Origin: a virus
Length of the DNA stretch: 29,128 bases
Direction: 5' to 3' (one strand)
Virus record (IMG/VR): IMGVR_UViG_3300043427_000500
Location: 1 to 29,128 of that record
How positions within the stretch are numbered: position 1 is the first letter of the stretch; each line of letters opens with the position of its first letter. The notes below the pieces were generated by a model that made no database searches, was not told the origin of the DNA, and was given only the letters and a program-made list of their open reading frames with translations. Below, one piece after another: positions 22,211-27,996 of the stretch. The position numbers and the translations under genes were made by a program.

Positions 22211-22437
22211 AATAAGCCTTTCGGGAACGGATAGACTGCATCAGCGTGAGGAGTCCCAGGCCGCGGTGCATTGAAAAACCTCCTTTTGTCTAACTCTGTA
22301 GGCTTCCAGAATGCTTCCGGAGCCTCAGACTTGATGATGTGAATGATCCTCTCTAAGACCGGAGAGTCATCGGAAATGTTTGCAGGACGCTTTGCAAACG
22401 CTTTTTTCAGCATGGTTTGGTGGTGTACGCTTAACAT
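22207..22437 (-). CDS. Small protein of the recombination operon, unknown function
   Basis: 76 aa when started at ATG 22437, one base after the SSB-like gene's stop; a start at 22464 would overlap that gene by 26 bases. Neither start has a strong Shine-Dalgarno. The sequence (VHHQTMLKKAFAKRPANISD, VLERIIHIIKSEAPEAFWKP, LDKRRFFNAPRPGTPHADAV) is helical at first, then Pro-rich. It has no known domain. Confidence 0.5.
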   Translation of the reverse strand: MLSVHHQTMLKKAFAKRPANISDDSPVLERIIHIIKSEAPEAFWKPTELDKRRFFNAPRPGTPHADAVYPFPKGLL

Positions 22438-22438
22438 A

Positions 22439-22660
22439 TCAAAATGGCACTGAATCGTCGTCATCGACTTTGGTTGATCTTACTTCCCCGTCTTTCTGCT
22501 GGAACTTTAGCCCCAGATACTTTCCGTCGGAACCCTCGTTAACCCATCCTGAGATCCAGTATTCAACCCCGTTAATCATTGCTGAACCTCGGTAGTCTGG
22601 GTGTACGTCTTTCTCTTTCTTCTTGTTCTTGCTGATTGATCCTGTTAGTTCTTTTGGCAT
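22439..22660 (-). CDS. Small SSB-like protein with acidic C-terminal tip
   Basis: 73 aa. The body (TGSISKNKKKEKDVHPDYRG, SAMINGVEYWISGWVNEGSD, GKYLGLKFQQKD) is a compact beta pattern like that of small OB-fold or DUF736-type proteins, with a basic loop (KNKKKEK) that could bind DNA. The C-terminus reads VDDDDSVPF, very like the acidic, Pro-Phe-ended tip that bacterial and phage SSBs use to recruit partners. It sits between the exonuclease and small genes of a recombination operon and has a good GGAAG site, overlapping the exonuclease by 16 bases. An SSB role is a reasoned inference, not proven. Confidence 0.6.
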   Translation of the reverse strand: MPKELTGSISKNKKKEKDVHPDYRGSAMINGVEYWISGWVNEGSDGKYLGLKFQQKDGEVRSTKVDDDDSVPF

Positions 22661-23241
22661 AGCTTTTCTTCCATTTGAGTAACTTCGTTGAGAAAGGCAA
22701 CCAGATCAGCCTCGATCTTGGTTAGCTCTTCCGGTTTAGGCTCGTAACGTACGATGAATAACTGTAGATGTTCAGGAAGTCTTGGGTCAAACGAAACAAA
22801 GTCGCACCAAGTACGTCCAGTGACGAGCATTTGAGTAAGCATTTGTGGCTTGTATTTAGTGGGAACCTCCTTAGAAAGTAAGTAATCAACATGAGTGTTT
22901 GAGTTGGGACACTTGATCTCGATCAACCCTGAGCCTGCAAACCCATCAGGAGACGCTCCAAGCCACTTTATCGACTTGTGGGTATGAAACCCTGTCTGCT
23001 CGACGAAATGCCCTGTGTGAACCTCGTAGGCTGCTCTGGCGACAGGTTCTTGTTCCGTACCCCATTGCATAGCTGCGTTCGTGAAGGAATCGCTTTGCAG
23101 GCCCGTTAAACGCTCTGTAACGAGTTGAATCTGGTAGTTCCTGCGCGTAGCCGTTCCTGCCTTTGCAAGCGCGTCTGAGGCCCGTGAAGCGGTTAGATGT
23201 CCTAACCTTGCCTTGTACCAATCGTCAGATCTTTGTTCCAT
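22645..23241 (-). CDS. YqaJ/lambda-Exo-type recombination exonuclease
   Basis: 198 aa. It matches the viral recombinase exonuclease family of PD-(D/E)XK enzymes. QRSDDWYKARLG..TAS (residues 3-19) is the usual start, GTEQEPVARAAYE carries E65, GASPDG carries D99, and IEIKCP carries the E108-x-K110 pair. KPQMLTQMLVTGR with Q133 is the expected last motif. Such enzymes chew 5' strands to expose single-stranded DNA for annealing. It works naturally with the Erf-type protein of the same operon. It overlaps its neighbours by 16-17 bases; the start has an AGGTG site. Confidence 0.88.
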   Translation of the reverse strand: MEQRSDDWYKARLGHLTASRASDALAKAGTATRRNYQIQLVTERLTGLQSDSFTNAAMQWGTEQEPVARAAYEVHTGHFVEQTGFHTHKSIKWLGASPDGFAGSGLIEIKCPNSNTHVDYLLSKEVPTKYKPQMLTQMLVTGRTWCDFVSFDPRLPEHLQLFIVRYEPKPEELTKIEADLVAFLNEVTQMEEKLCQKN

Positions 23242-23518
23242 TTTGCACCTTTAACCATCCTCGTTCGATCATTGTTTGCATCGTGTTTATGTACGCTTGG
23301 TTCCAGAAGTCTCGACGTTCTTCACGAGACATGTCTTTCCCCTGATCCAAGTATGAGTGACACTTGAAACACAGTGATGCTACTAAAGCATCAGAGACTT
23401 TGATTCCCATGCCTTTGCCTTGGTTTCGATGAGCAGCGACCACAGTCCCATCCTCTGCAAAGCATGACCCGCAGGGGATGTATCTACAGGCTTCAAGCAA
23501 TTTTTTGTTTGTGTACAT
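23225..23518 (-). CDS. YbcO/DUF1364-like putative nuclease
   Basis: 97 aa. It has CRYIPCGSC (two close Cys pairs), AHRNQGKGMGIKVSD (the His-Arg-Asn and glycine-rich part of the family) and LCFKCHSYLDQGK (CxxCH plus D). This is the layout of the DUF1364/YbcO group, related to HNH-type nucleases with a zinc site from four Cys residues. YbcO-like proteins are thought to cut DNA. It has a good Shine-Dalgarno (AAGGAAG) and overlaps the NinB-like gene by 26 bases. Its role here, perhaps junction or end processing, is inferred from context. Confidence 0.75.
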   Translation of the reverse strand: MYTNKKLLEACRYIPCGSCFAEDGTVVAAHRNQGKGMGIKVSDALVASLCFKCHSYLDQGKDMSREERRDFWNQAYINTMQTMIERGWLKVQNGTKI

Positions 23519-23912
23519 TTATCTTCCTTAGATCAAGTTCAGCGTCTTTCATCTCATCAGTCCAGATCAAGCCCTTCTCTAATGCGTACTGTAAAAGTTG
23601 CTCCACCATGTCCGAGAACTCAGATACCGTAAGCGAAGCAGTGGAAGGCTCGATCTCTTTTACCTGACCGCCAGGGAGTTCAACGACCCTTGATGGCAGA
23701 AACCTCGTCTTAGCCCACTCGTGCCAGATGTCCTGGGTGTACTGCTGGCCCATTAACTGTTCCGCGCAAGCTGTCAGGATCGACCAATAAAACCGATTCT
23801 GAGCAGCTGTGCGAGGGGGTTTGGAGATAGTTACCATGTAGCCTAGTTCAGTGGCTTCTATGGCCTCTATGACCTTCCTGCGGTCATTCTCAGTTGTTAG
23901 GATTGATCTCAT
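23493..23912 (-). CDS. NinB-like recombination protein
   Basis: 139 aa. Landmarks are SKPPRTAAQNRFYWSILTAC (residues ~30-50), DIWHEWAKTRFLPS (~62-76) and IEPSTASLTVSEFSDMVEQL (~87-106). These match the NinB family, the same family as lambda Orf, which helps load recombinase on single-stranded DNA in RecFOR-independent recombination. It is flanked by an Erf-type gene and the YbcO-like and exonuclease genes, consistent with one pathway. Confidence 0.85.
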   Translation of the reverse strand: MRSILTTENDRRKVIEAIEATELGYMVTISKPPRTAAQNRFYWSILTACAEQLMGQQYTQDIWHEWAKTRFLPSRVVELPGGQVKEIEPSTASLTVSEFSDMVEQLLQYALEKGLIWTDEMKDAELDLRKINVHKQKIA

Positions 23913-24243
23913 TTCTCAGATACCAGTTGTAGTTAGCTCGGAAGGCTCGTCTCTCAAAGTCAGTGAACTTGTCGTGACGATCGGAGAACATAGCCTCGAC
24001 CATGCGCCTCTTGAATTGTTTGCCGTCAACGTCAAGCCACATCAGATAATTGTCGAGCCCTGACTCGTAAAGGTCTCCGAATAGAAACCGCATGGCCGTA
24101 ATCGTGTCATCCGTCGGTCTAGTTTTGTAGGGTGCTTTGCAAGCATCATCGACTGCTAGTTGAATCACAGACCAAAGCAGTTTCTTGCAACGCTCTGTCT
24201 GGATCGAGTCCAGCAGTCCTTCTTCAAATGTGTGTAGGTTCAT
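23890..24243 (-). CDS. Conserved phage protein, unknown function
   Basis: 117 aa, started at ATG 24243, where it overlaps the upstream stop as ATGA (a start further upstream would overlap the winged-helix gene much more). The sequence is helical and acidic/aromatic: EEGLLDSIQTERCKKLLWSV, RPTDDTITAMRFLFGDLYES, GLDNYLMWLDVDGKQFKRRM and FRANYNWYLRNEINPNN. No catalytic motif is clear. The conserved-looking DYLMWL...DGKQFKRRM block suggests a DNA-associated accessory factor, but this is a guess. Confidence 0.6.
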   Translation of the reverse strand: MNLHTFEEGLLDSIQTERCKKLLWSVIQLAVDDACKAPYKTRPTDDTITAMRFLFGDLYESGLDNYLMWLDVDGKQFKRRMVEAMFSDRHDKFTDFERRAFRANYNWYLRNEINPNN

Positions 24244-24542
24244 TTTCGTTTGTAGTAGTAAGCCCAGGCTTGCCTGTAGAGTTTTTCTTTCGTAACCAAC
24301 TTGCGAGCCTCGAGTGCGCGAATCATCTTCAAGGCATTTTGTGGTGTGCAACCAAACTTGTTTGCAAGATCGTTGAGTGACATCCAGTCATCGAGCGCGG
24401 TTAGATAAGCCTTTTGTGTCGGTGTCAGCGGTTTAGACTTGTTAAGCATCATCCGGCCAAACTTCTCCACCGACTTCAGGAACTCATCTTGGTGTGAGAT
24501 GAGAACCCCTGATTGCTTGGCAATAGAGAGAATCTGACTCAT
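24240..24542 (-). CDS. Winged-helix DNA-binding protein
   Basis: 100 aa. The C-terminal part is a winged helix: LTPTQKAYLTALDDWMSLND, LANKFGCTPQNALKMIRALE (HTH), then wing RKLVTKEKLYRQAWAYYYKR with strong basic/aromatic character. The N-terminal helices are coiled (EFLKSVEKFGRMML). It is likely a regulator of the operon or a replication/recombination accessory protein, acting by binding DNA. It overlaps the Erf-type gene by ATGA and has GGAG upstream. Confidence 0.7.
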   Translation of the reverse strand: MSQILSIAKQSGVLISHQDEFLKSVEKFGRMMLNKSKPLTPTQKAYLTALDDWMSLNDLANKFGCTPQNALKMIRALEARKLVTKEKLYRQAWAYYYKRK

Positions 24543-25153
24543 TTAATCTCCGTGAGTTCTTTCTTGCGCTGTTCCTTAGCTGCGTCGATTTGTTTAATAG
24601 CCTCAGGATCGTTCTTAAACACCTTGTACGCGCCTGTGAATACTGCCTTCAAGTCATCAACTGTTTTGGCCTCTGAGAGCGTTTTTATGTGGTCGTCTAT
24701 AGATGGTTTCTTTTCCGAATTTGCTTTTACCTCATGAGTCGTTGCGTCAGCATCGTTATCTCCTTCAGTTGGTATGCAAAAGGCTTGAAAGGCCGCATAC
24801 TTGTAAGCCGCTGACATAGCTTTGTTAGTCGCTTTATCGCCAGAATCCATTGCTTCGCCAAATGTCTTAACTGTGTGTTTAGTTCCGTCATGCGATGAAA
24901 CGAAATCAAACTCAGCCTCAACCACGACATAAAAAAGTGACGATCCGCTTTTGCCCATGCGCTCAGACACTTCTCGGCGCATAACCCGAGGCAGGATAAC
25001 CAGACCGTGTTTAGAAATGATCGGAGCTAACGCGTTGTAAACGTCATCAATCCCGCGGAAGTTGTAGGATTGCTGAGCATTCTTGCGGTCTTTAGAGATT
25101 CCATGCTGGCAAAGGTCAGCCGATACTTTTGCGATTAAGTTGTAGACGTTCAT
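24539..25153 (-). CDS. erf: Erf-family single-strand annealing protein
   Basis: 204 aa, started at ATG 25153, which has a GGAG site seven bases upstream; a longer frame from 25219 exists but has no such site. The N-terminal domain matches the Erf (essential recombination function) family of P22: YNFRGIDDVYNALAPIISKH (residues ~30-50), VEAEFDFVSSHDGTKHTVKT and the characteristic GEAMDSGDKATNKAMSAAYK (~97-116). The C-terminal ~60 residues are a charged linker and a helix (KNDPEAIKQIDAAKEQRKK). It anneals complementary single strands in recombination-based replication or repair, paired with the exonuclease in the same operon. Confidence 0.88.
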   Translation of the reverse strand: MNVYNLIAKVSADLCQHGISKDRKNAQQSYNFRGIDDVYNALAPIISKHGLVILPRVMRREVSERMGKSGSSLFYVVVEAEFDFVSSHDGTKHTVKTFGEAMDSGDKATNKAMSAAYKYAAFQAFCIPTEGDNDADATTHEVKANSEKKPSIDDHIKTLSEAKTVDDLKAVFTGAYKVFKNDPEAIKQIDAAKEQRKKELTEIK

Positions 25154-25164
25154 GTTTGGCTCCG

Positions 25165-25263
25165 TTACTTTATGAACAGGAAGAGCAGTGTTCCGTAGCA
25201 AATCCCCAATAGCGCGCATAGTGCCCAGTCACTCCTCGTTATCTTGTACTTGGTCAAGTTCAT
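25165..25263 (-). CDS. 32-aa single-helix membrane microprotein
   Basis: 32 aa, too short for usual ORF calling. It starts with a basic stretch (MNLTKYKITRSDW) followed by a strong membrane helix (ALCALLGICYGTLLFLFIK), the classic positive-inside shape. AGGAG lies one base before ATG 25263, too close, but is spaced seven bases from an in-frame TTG at 25257, which would give 30 aa (MTKYKITRSDW...). It overlaps the end of the 44-aa gene by 35 bases and ends 11 bases before the Erf-type start. Coding status is inferred from composition and the site; the function is unknown. Confidence 0.55.
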   Translation of the reverse strand: MNLTKYKITRSDWALCALLGICYGTLLFLFIK

Positions 25264-25363
25264 ACTCCTGTTGTTCCAACTGTTGTTGTAGCTCATAGTC
25301 TCTTTCCCTTTCTCTGTCATATTCGTAAAGTTGTCTGTCTAACCACCAGTCGTAGTCAGTCAT
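25229..25363 (-). CDS. 44-aa acidic coiled-coil microprotein
   Basis: 44 aa (MTDYDWWLDRQLYEYDRERE, then RDYELQQQLEQQEYELDQVQ and DNEE). It is extremely charged, rich in Tyr, Gln and Glu, and looks like one helix or coil. A GAGG site lies six bases upstream of the ATG. Its start overlaps the stop of the 62-aa gene by 8 bases, in the style of this operon. Small acidic proteins with an M-T-D-Y-x-W-W start are common in phages. Function is unknown; such an acidic helix could act as an inhibitor or a DNA mimic, which is only a speculation. Confidence 0.65.
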   Translation of the reverse strand: MTDYDWWLDRQLYEYDRERERDYELQQQLEQQEYELDQVQDNEE

Positions 25364-25544
25364 TTGTTACCTCGACTTCTAAATTAAGGTTTTCAATACC
25401 GTGCTTGAGTGGAACCATCGCAAGAAACGCTTCGCCTTGCAACGTGCCAACAAACACTGGATCAGAGAACTGCGAGAAACTTGTTTTCTCAATCCTGCTT
25501 AAAACTTCTATTGCTTTGACTATCTGGCTAACCGTGATTGACAT
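25356..25544 (-). CDS. First gene of the leftward operon, small protein of unknown function
   Basis: 62 aa, started at ATG 25544, which has an excellent AAGGAG at seven bases; an upstream start would run into the divergent region. Sequence: MSITVSQIVKAIEVLSRIEK, then SFSQFSDPVFVGTLQGEAFLAMV, then a short acidic tail. It is alpha/beta with no motif. Being first in the operon it is likely to be expressed early. No function can be assigned. Confidence 0.65.
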   Translation of the reverse strand: MSITVSQIVKAIEVLSRIEKTSFSQFSDPVFVGTLQGEAFLAMVPLKHGIENLNLEVEVTND

Positions 25545-25604
25545 TCTTGGCTCCTTGTTTCGATGGAGTAATCTTAGGCTCATCAACCACTAAAGACTGT
25601 CATC
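25545..25604. promoter_or_regulatory. Divergent intergenic region, likely two promoters
   Basis: Sixty bases separate the leftward recombination operon from the rightward early gene, and both must start near here. The leftward ribosome site (AAGGAG) lies at about 25552-25557. The only -10-like element seen on the minus strand is TAAGAT near 25571-25576; a matching -35 at normal distance is poor. An imperfect inverted repeat (6 of 8 bases per arm, 25598-25613, arms TGTC and GACA at its ends) overlaps the rightward GTG start and might be an operator. Promoters are inferred, not proven. Confidence 0.4.
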
Positions 25605-25958
25605 GTGACGACAATCTCTGCCGCTGATACCAAAAAGAAACGCCGTTCGTCGGTAAGTCCTACTCAGCGATCCTTAGCAGCACTGCGCGAGCGCGGTTAT
25701 CTCTGCCAGATCGTCGAGCACTGGAACCCGTGGGCTCGCATACGTCAGGACTTGTTTGGCATAGGCGACATCCTTTGTCTCAAGGACGAAGAGACACTTT
25801 TAGTTCAGACGACCTCAAGAGGTAATGTTTCGGCTAGAGTGAAGAAGATTGCAGAGAGTGAGCATCTTCCGGCTATCTTGCGAGCAGGATGGAAGATAGA
25901 GGTTCACGGATGGGGCAAGTTAAAAGAAGGTTGGACTTGCAAGGTTGTGGAGATCTGA
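25605..25958 (+). CDS. PD-(D/E)XK-like putative nuclease with an altered active site
   Basis: 117 aa from a GTG start; no ATG exists in frame. Pattern: SVSPTQRSLAALRERGYLCQ, then WARIRQDLFGIGDILCLKDE, then ETLLVQTTSRGNVSARVKKI. The order helix, D49/D55 in the DLFGIGD strand, and a strand ending LLVQTTS is that of Holliday-junction-resolvase/VRR-type folds. Where these enzymes have E-x-K, this protein has Q68-T-T, so the catalytic lysine is missing. The GTG has no clear Shine-Dalgarno. It may have lost cutting and act as a DNA-binding factor, or use a different lysine (the NVSARVKKI helix). Confidence 0.6.
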   Translation: MTTISAADTKKKRRSSVSPTQRSLAALRERGYLCQIVEHWNPWARIRQDLFGIGDILCLKDEETLLVQTTSRGNVSARVKKIAESEHLPAILRAGWKIEVHGWGKLKEGWTCKVVEI

Positions 25959-25990
25959 TAAGATTAGTTTGTCTGTGTGGAAGCAGATGT

Positions 25991-26073
25991 AAGCCGTTAG
26001 GAATGTGCCCTGCCCCTTGTTCTCCAGAAGGGGGCTTCCACCAGGGTACATCCTTAACGGCTTTTTCTTTTTC
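25991..26073 (+). terminator. Long imperfect hairpin ending in a T tract
   Basis: AAGCCGTTA (25991-25999) pairs with TAACGGCTT (26055-26063). GG and ATGT (26000-26006) pair with ACAT and CC (26048-26053) around a bulged base. GCCCTG (26007-26012) pairs with CAGGGT (26042-26047), and CCCCTT (26013-26018) pairs with AAGGGG (26028-26033) around a nine-base loop. TTTTTCTTTTT follows. It starts 33 bases after the preceding stop codon, so it would terminate the early transcript there. The length and several internal bulges are more elaborate than a standard terminator. Confidence 0.65.
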
Positions 26074-26415
26074 TACCAGACCGTACTCCGAGCGTTATTA
26101 AGAACCTGCATGGGTTGCGCGGAAGTAAACACCGGCTGGCGAAACACCCCGTTTCATGCCGATCCAGACTGTCAGTGAGGTACTGGACAAAGCCTCTTGT
26201 ACATGGGTGGGACAAGCAAGAGGTGGAGAGAATCGCTGGCTTAGGCTGTACTAGGCAGGGAACATCCAGAAGCGACCCCTGCTGGGTAAGGTGAGTGCTA
26301 CCACCCTTGGGGAAGTTATGTCTAAAGAGAAAAGAAGTAGAAGATTGTCAACAGAACGACAGTCAACAACAAAAATAAGGTTTACATTGAGATTTCCTAA
26401 CAACAGGAGAAAACA
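26074..26415 (+). other. Non-coding, hairpin-rich interval upstream of the replication-like gene
   Basis: No convincing gene is seen on either strand in these 342 bases. The region contains GAAAC/GTTTC (26141-26155) and a hairpin CCTCTTG (26193-26199) with CAAGAGG (26217-26223). GCAGGG (26255-26260) pairs with CCCTGC (26277-26282), followed one base later by GGGTaaGGT (26284-26292) with ACC plus ACCC (26300-26306). The three hairpins between 26193 and 26306 could stack. The last ~80 bases are A-rich and contain the AGGAG site of the next gene. It may hold a promoter, a regulatory leader or a small RNA; no class is recognised. Confidence 0.45.
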
Positions 26416-26778
26416 ATGTTCGAGGAGTTTTGGAGCAAATACCCAAGAAAGGTCGCTAAACGTGCTGCACAAAAAGCATGGGCCAAACTATCACCGCAAG
26501 AGCAAAAGTCTGCTGTAGAGGCTCTGGTGACGCACAATAAGTATTACCAAGTGAAGGGTACGGGGCAGGAGTTCATTCCGCATCCTGCGACCTGGTTGAA
26601 TCAAGGAAGATGGGAAGATGAACTAGAGATTGCACCTGCACAAGAGAAGGTTGTTGTGTGGTGGGCGACAGAAAAAGGTACTGCTGAGATGGCAGAGAAA
26701 GTAAATTGTCCTGCTAGGCCAGGAGAGGACTGGAACTCTTGGAAGGCAAGGATCTCTGAAAAGTTGAGGGCGGCATGA
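26416..26778 (+). CDS. Replication-protein-like gene (DnaC/O-type C-terminal domain)
   Basis: 120 aa with a strong AGGAG site. FEEFWSKYPRKVAKRAAQKA (about 2-21), WAKLSPQEQKSAVEALVTHN and GQEFIPHPATWLNQGRWEDE (about 49-68) are hallmarks of the conserved C-terminal domain of phage replication initiators and helicase loaders. Here this domain starts at the N-terminus, so the protein is much shorter than full-length replication proteins. The C-terminus is charged and helical (WNSWKARISEKLRAA). It probably recruits replication factors or is a stand-alone domain. It overlaps the next gene by ATGA. Confidence 0.72.
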   Translation: MFEEFWSKYPRKVAKRAAQKAWAKLSPQEQKSAVEALVTHNKYYQVKGTGQEFIPHPATWLNQGRWEDELEIAPAQEKVVVWWATEKGTAEMAEKVNCPARPGEDWNSWKARISEKLRAA

Positions 26779-26990
26779 ACAGAGAAGGCATCATCCGAAT
26801 GGCGCGGGAGGCTGGGTTTGCTGATTCCAACGGGGTTGTTCATGCCTTTTATCAGCTTGAACGCTTCGCCGCCCTTGTTGCTGCTGCCGAGCGTGAGGCG
26901 TGTGCGAAGGTTGTCGAAGATTACTGCGGCGCATGGGATGACAAAGGCTATACGCTTGCCGCAGCCATACGAGCAAGGGGGCAGGTATGA
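26775..26990 (+). CDS. Small conserved phage protein, unknown function
   Basis: 71 aa. The middle (FYQLERFAALVAAAEREACA) is a repeatedly seen phage motif, with upstream EGIIRMAREAGFADSNGVV and C-terminal WDDKGYTLAAAIRARG. It is entirely helical and acidic/Ala-rich. It starts with ATGA and is linked to the next gene the same way. The LERFA.LVAAAEREAC motif is common in early cassettes of many tailed phages, but function is unknown. Confidence 0.7.
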   Translation: MNREGIIRMAREAGFADSNGVVHAFYQLERFAALVAAAEREACAKVVEDYCGAWDDKGYTLAAAIRARGQV

Positions 26991-27172
26991 CAGACAAAGA
27001 AAAAGCCTACGCACTACTAAGAAAGCTAGCAGACGAAACAACGTATGTGATGGTTCATCCTAACGAGCTAAGGATTCTTCTAGACGATCTTGACTATATG
27101 AGGCTTAGGGTAAGGATTGCTAGAGAAGAACTTAGCGATGCTTGGCAGCTTTATAGAGGGGATATGGCATGA
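26987..27172 (+). CDS. Small helical protein, unknown function
   Basis: 61 aa, ATGA-coupled to both neighbours. DKEKAYALLRKLADETTYVM and VHPNELRILLDDLDYMRLRV are amphipathic helices; REELSDAWQLYRGDMA ends the protein. No motif is recognised. It could be a short regulatory or anti-host protein, as is common in such early cassettes, but nothing shows this directly. Confidence 0.6.
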   Translation: MTDKEKAYALLRKLADETTYVMVHPNELRILLDDLDYMRLRVRIAREELSDAWQLYRGDMA

Positions 27173-27561
27173 GCAGAGAAGCTATGCAGATGGCGCTAGA
27201 GGCGTTGGAGGATTCAAACGATGTAGCTCGCATGGAATTTAGTGATGAAGATTACTACTCGGAAGCGATTAACGCCCTGCGCCAAGCACTGGAGGCAGAG
27301 CAAGAGCCTGTAGCGTGGGCAAGTAGCCTAGATTTTGATGATGATGACCAAGAGGTCATTCCGGCTAAAGACAAAGGCAAATTAGGTACTAGCAATTGCG
27401 ACATACCGCTTTACGCCACGCCAAAGCAATGGGTTGGGCTGACGGATGATGTTGTGTTTGAGCTAGCAGACACAAACCTTTATGAAGGTGGCAAGAATTT
27501 TGGTGTGCTGGCGTTTGCTAAAGCGATTGAGCAAGCCCTAAAGGAGAAGAATCATGGATAA
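27169..27561 (+). CDS. Early cassette protein, paralogue A (WVGLT motif)
   Basis: 130 aa. It starts REAMQMALEALEDSNDV and continues AINALRQALEAEQEPVAWAS, a common phage early pattern (ALEAL, then ALRQALE plus EPVAW). A linker follows, then PLYATPKQWVGLTDDVVFEL and a final AFAKAIEQALKEKNHG. The same order and even nearly the same DNA around PKQWVGLTD appear in the protein at 27993. The 3' end CTAAAGGAGAAGAA codes LKEKN and doubles as the ribosome site of the next gene. Function is unknown. Confidence 0.7.
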   Translation: MSREAMQMALEALEDSNDVARMEFSDEDYYSEAINALRQALEAEQEPVAWASSLDFDDDDQEVIPAKDKGKLGTSNCDIPLYATPKQWVGLTDDVVFELADTNLYEGGKNFGVLAFAKAIEQALKEKNHG

Positions 27562-27751
27562 ACAAGAGCCAGTATTTGTGGACCAAGAATATCTTGAGCG
27601 TCGTTGGGGTGTGAGCGGGGCAACACTGGAGCGTGATCGTTCACTTAAACAAGGTTGTAAATATTTCAAGATTGGTGGAGCAATTAGGTATCGGTTGTCT
27701 GATATTGAAGCTTATGAAAACAAGTGCCTTGTGGAGACGAAAGCAAAATGA
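27554..27751 (+). CDS. AlpA/excisionase-like helix-turn-helix protein
   Basis: 65 aa. VDQEYLERRWGVSGATLERD is the MerR-type helix-turn-helix start, and KQGCKYFKIGGAIRYRLSDI (wing, R-Y-R-L-S-D) matches the HTH_17/AlpA-type fold of small DNA-binding proteins. EAYENKCLVETKAK is the C-terminal helix. Although such folds occur in excisionases, no integrase is visible, so a transcriptional regulator is equally likely. It starts inside paralogue A (AAGGAG site) and ends at ATGA with the next gene. Confidence 0.75.
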   Translation: MDKQEPVFVDQEYLERRWGVSGATLERDRSLKQGCKYFKIGGAIRYRLSDIEAYENKCLVETKAK

Positions 27752-27996
27752 ACGAGAAACTAAATATAGCTATGCGCGACAAGTACTGGGACGAAAGAAA
27801 CGTAGATGAAAAAATAGATGCGCTTCATCAGGAGCTTGTGCAAACACGGTATCAACTAACAACAGCACTTTCATTGTTAGAAAAATTGTTAAACCACTCT
27901 CACGCAGATGGTTGTGTTGTCGTCCCTATCGATAGGAAAACTGAGCGCGAATATTACCTTCCCGTTTCTTTGCGGCATAACAAGGAGCCAAGATGA
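27748..27996 (+). CDS. Small coiled-coil protein, unknown function
   Basis: 82 aa, started at the ATGA overlap (27748). MRDKYWDERNVDEKIDALHQ, ELVQTRYQLTTALSLLEKLL is a helical heptad-rich region, followed by HSHADGCVVVPIDRKTEREY and a basic end. A coil plus short beta end suggests a dimer. No known family is recognised. Confidence 0.6.
   Translation: MNEKLNIAMRDKYWDERNVDEKIDALHQELVQTRYQLTTALSLLEKLLNHSHADGCVVVPIDRKTEREYYLPVSLRHNKEPR

Noticed and set aside
26156-26254. 32-aa frame MPIQTVSEVLDKASC... in the non-coding early region
   Set aside because: No Shine-Dalgarno before the ATG, no motif, and it cuts across the hairpins described there; chance is likely.
25959-26415. tRNA or tmRNA in the long gap
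   Set aside because: No T-loop-like TTC.A.T sequence, acceptor stem or CCA end could be found by eye.
26318-26518. Basic frame MSKEKRSRRLSTERQ... before and into the replication-like gene
   Set aside because: It overlaps the replication-like gene out of frame by about 100 bases, and that gene has the far better AGGAG site and domain match.
27554-27751. Proof of lysogeny from the excisionase-like protein
   Set aside because: Small AlpA/MerR-type proteins are common regulators, and no integrase, attachment site or CI-like repressor is visible in the window.
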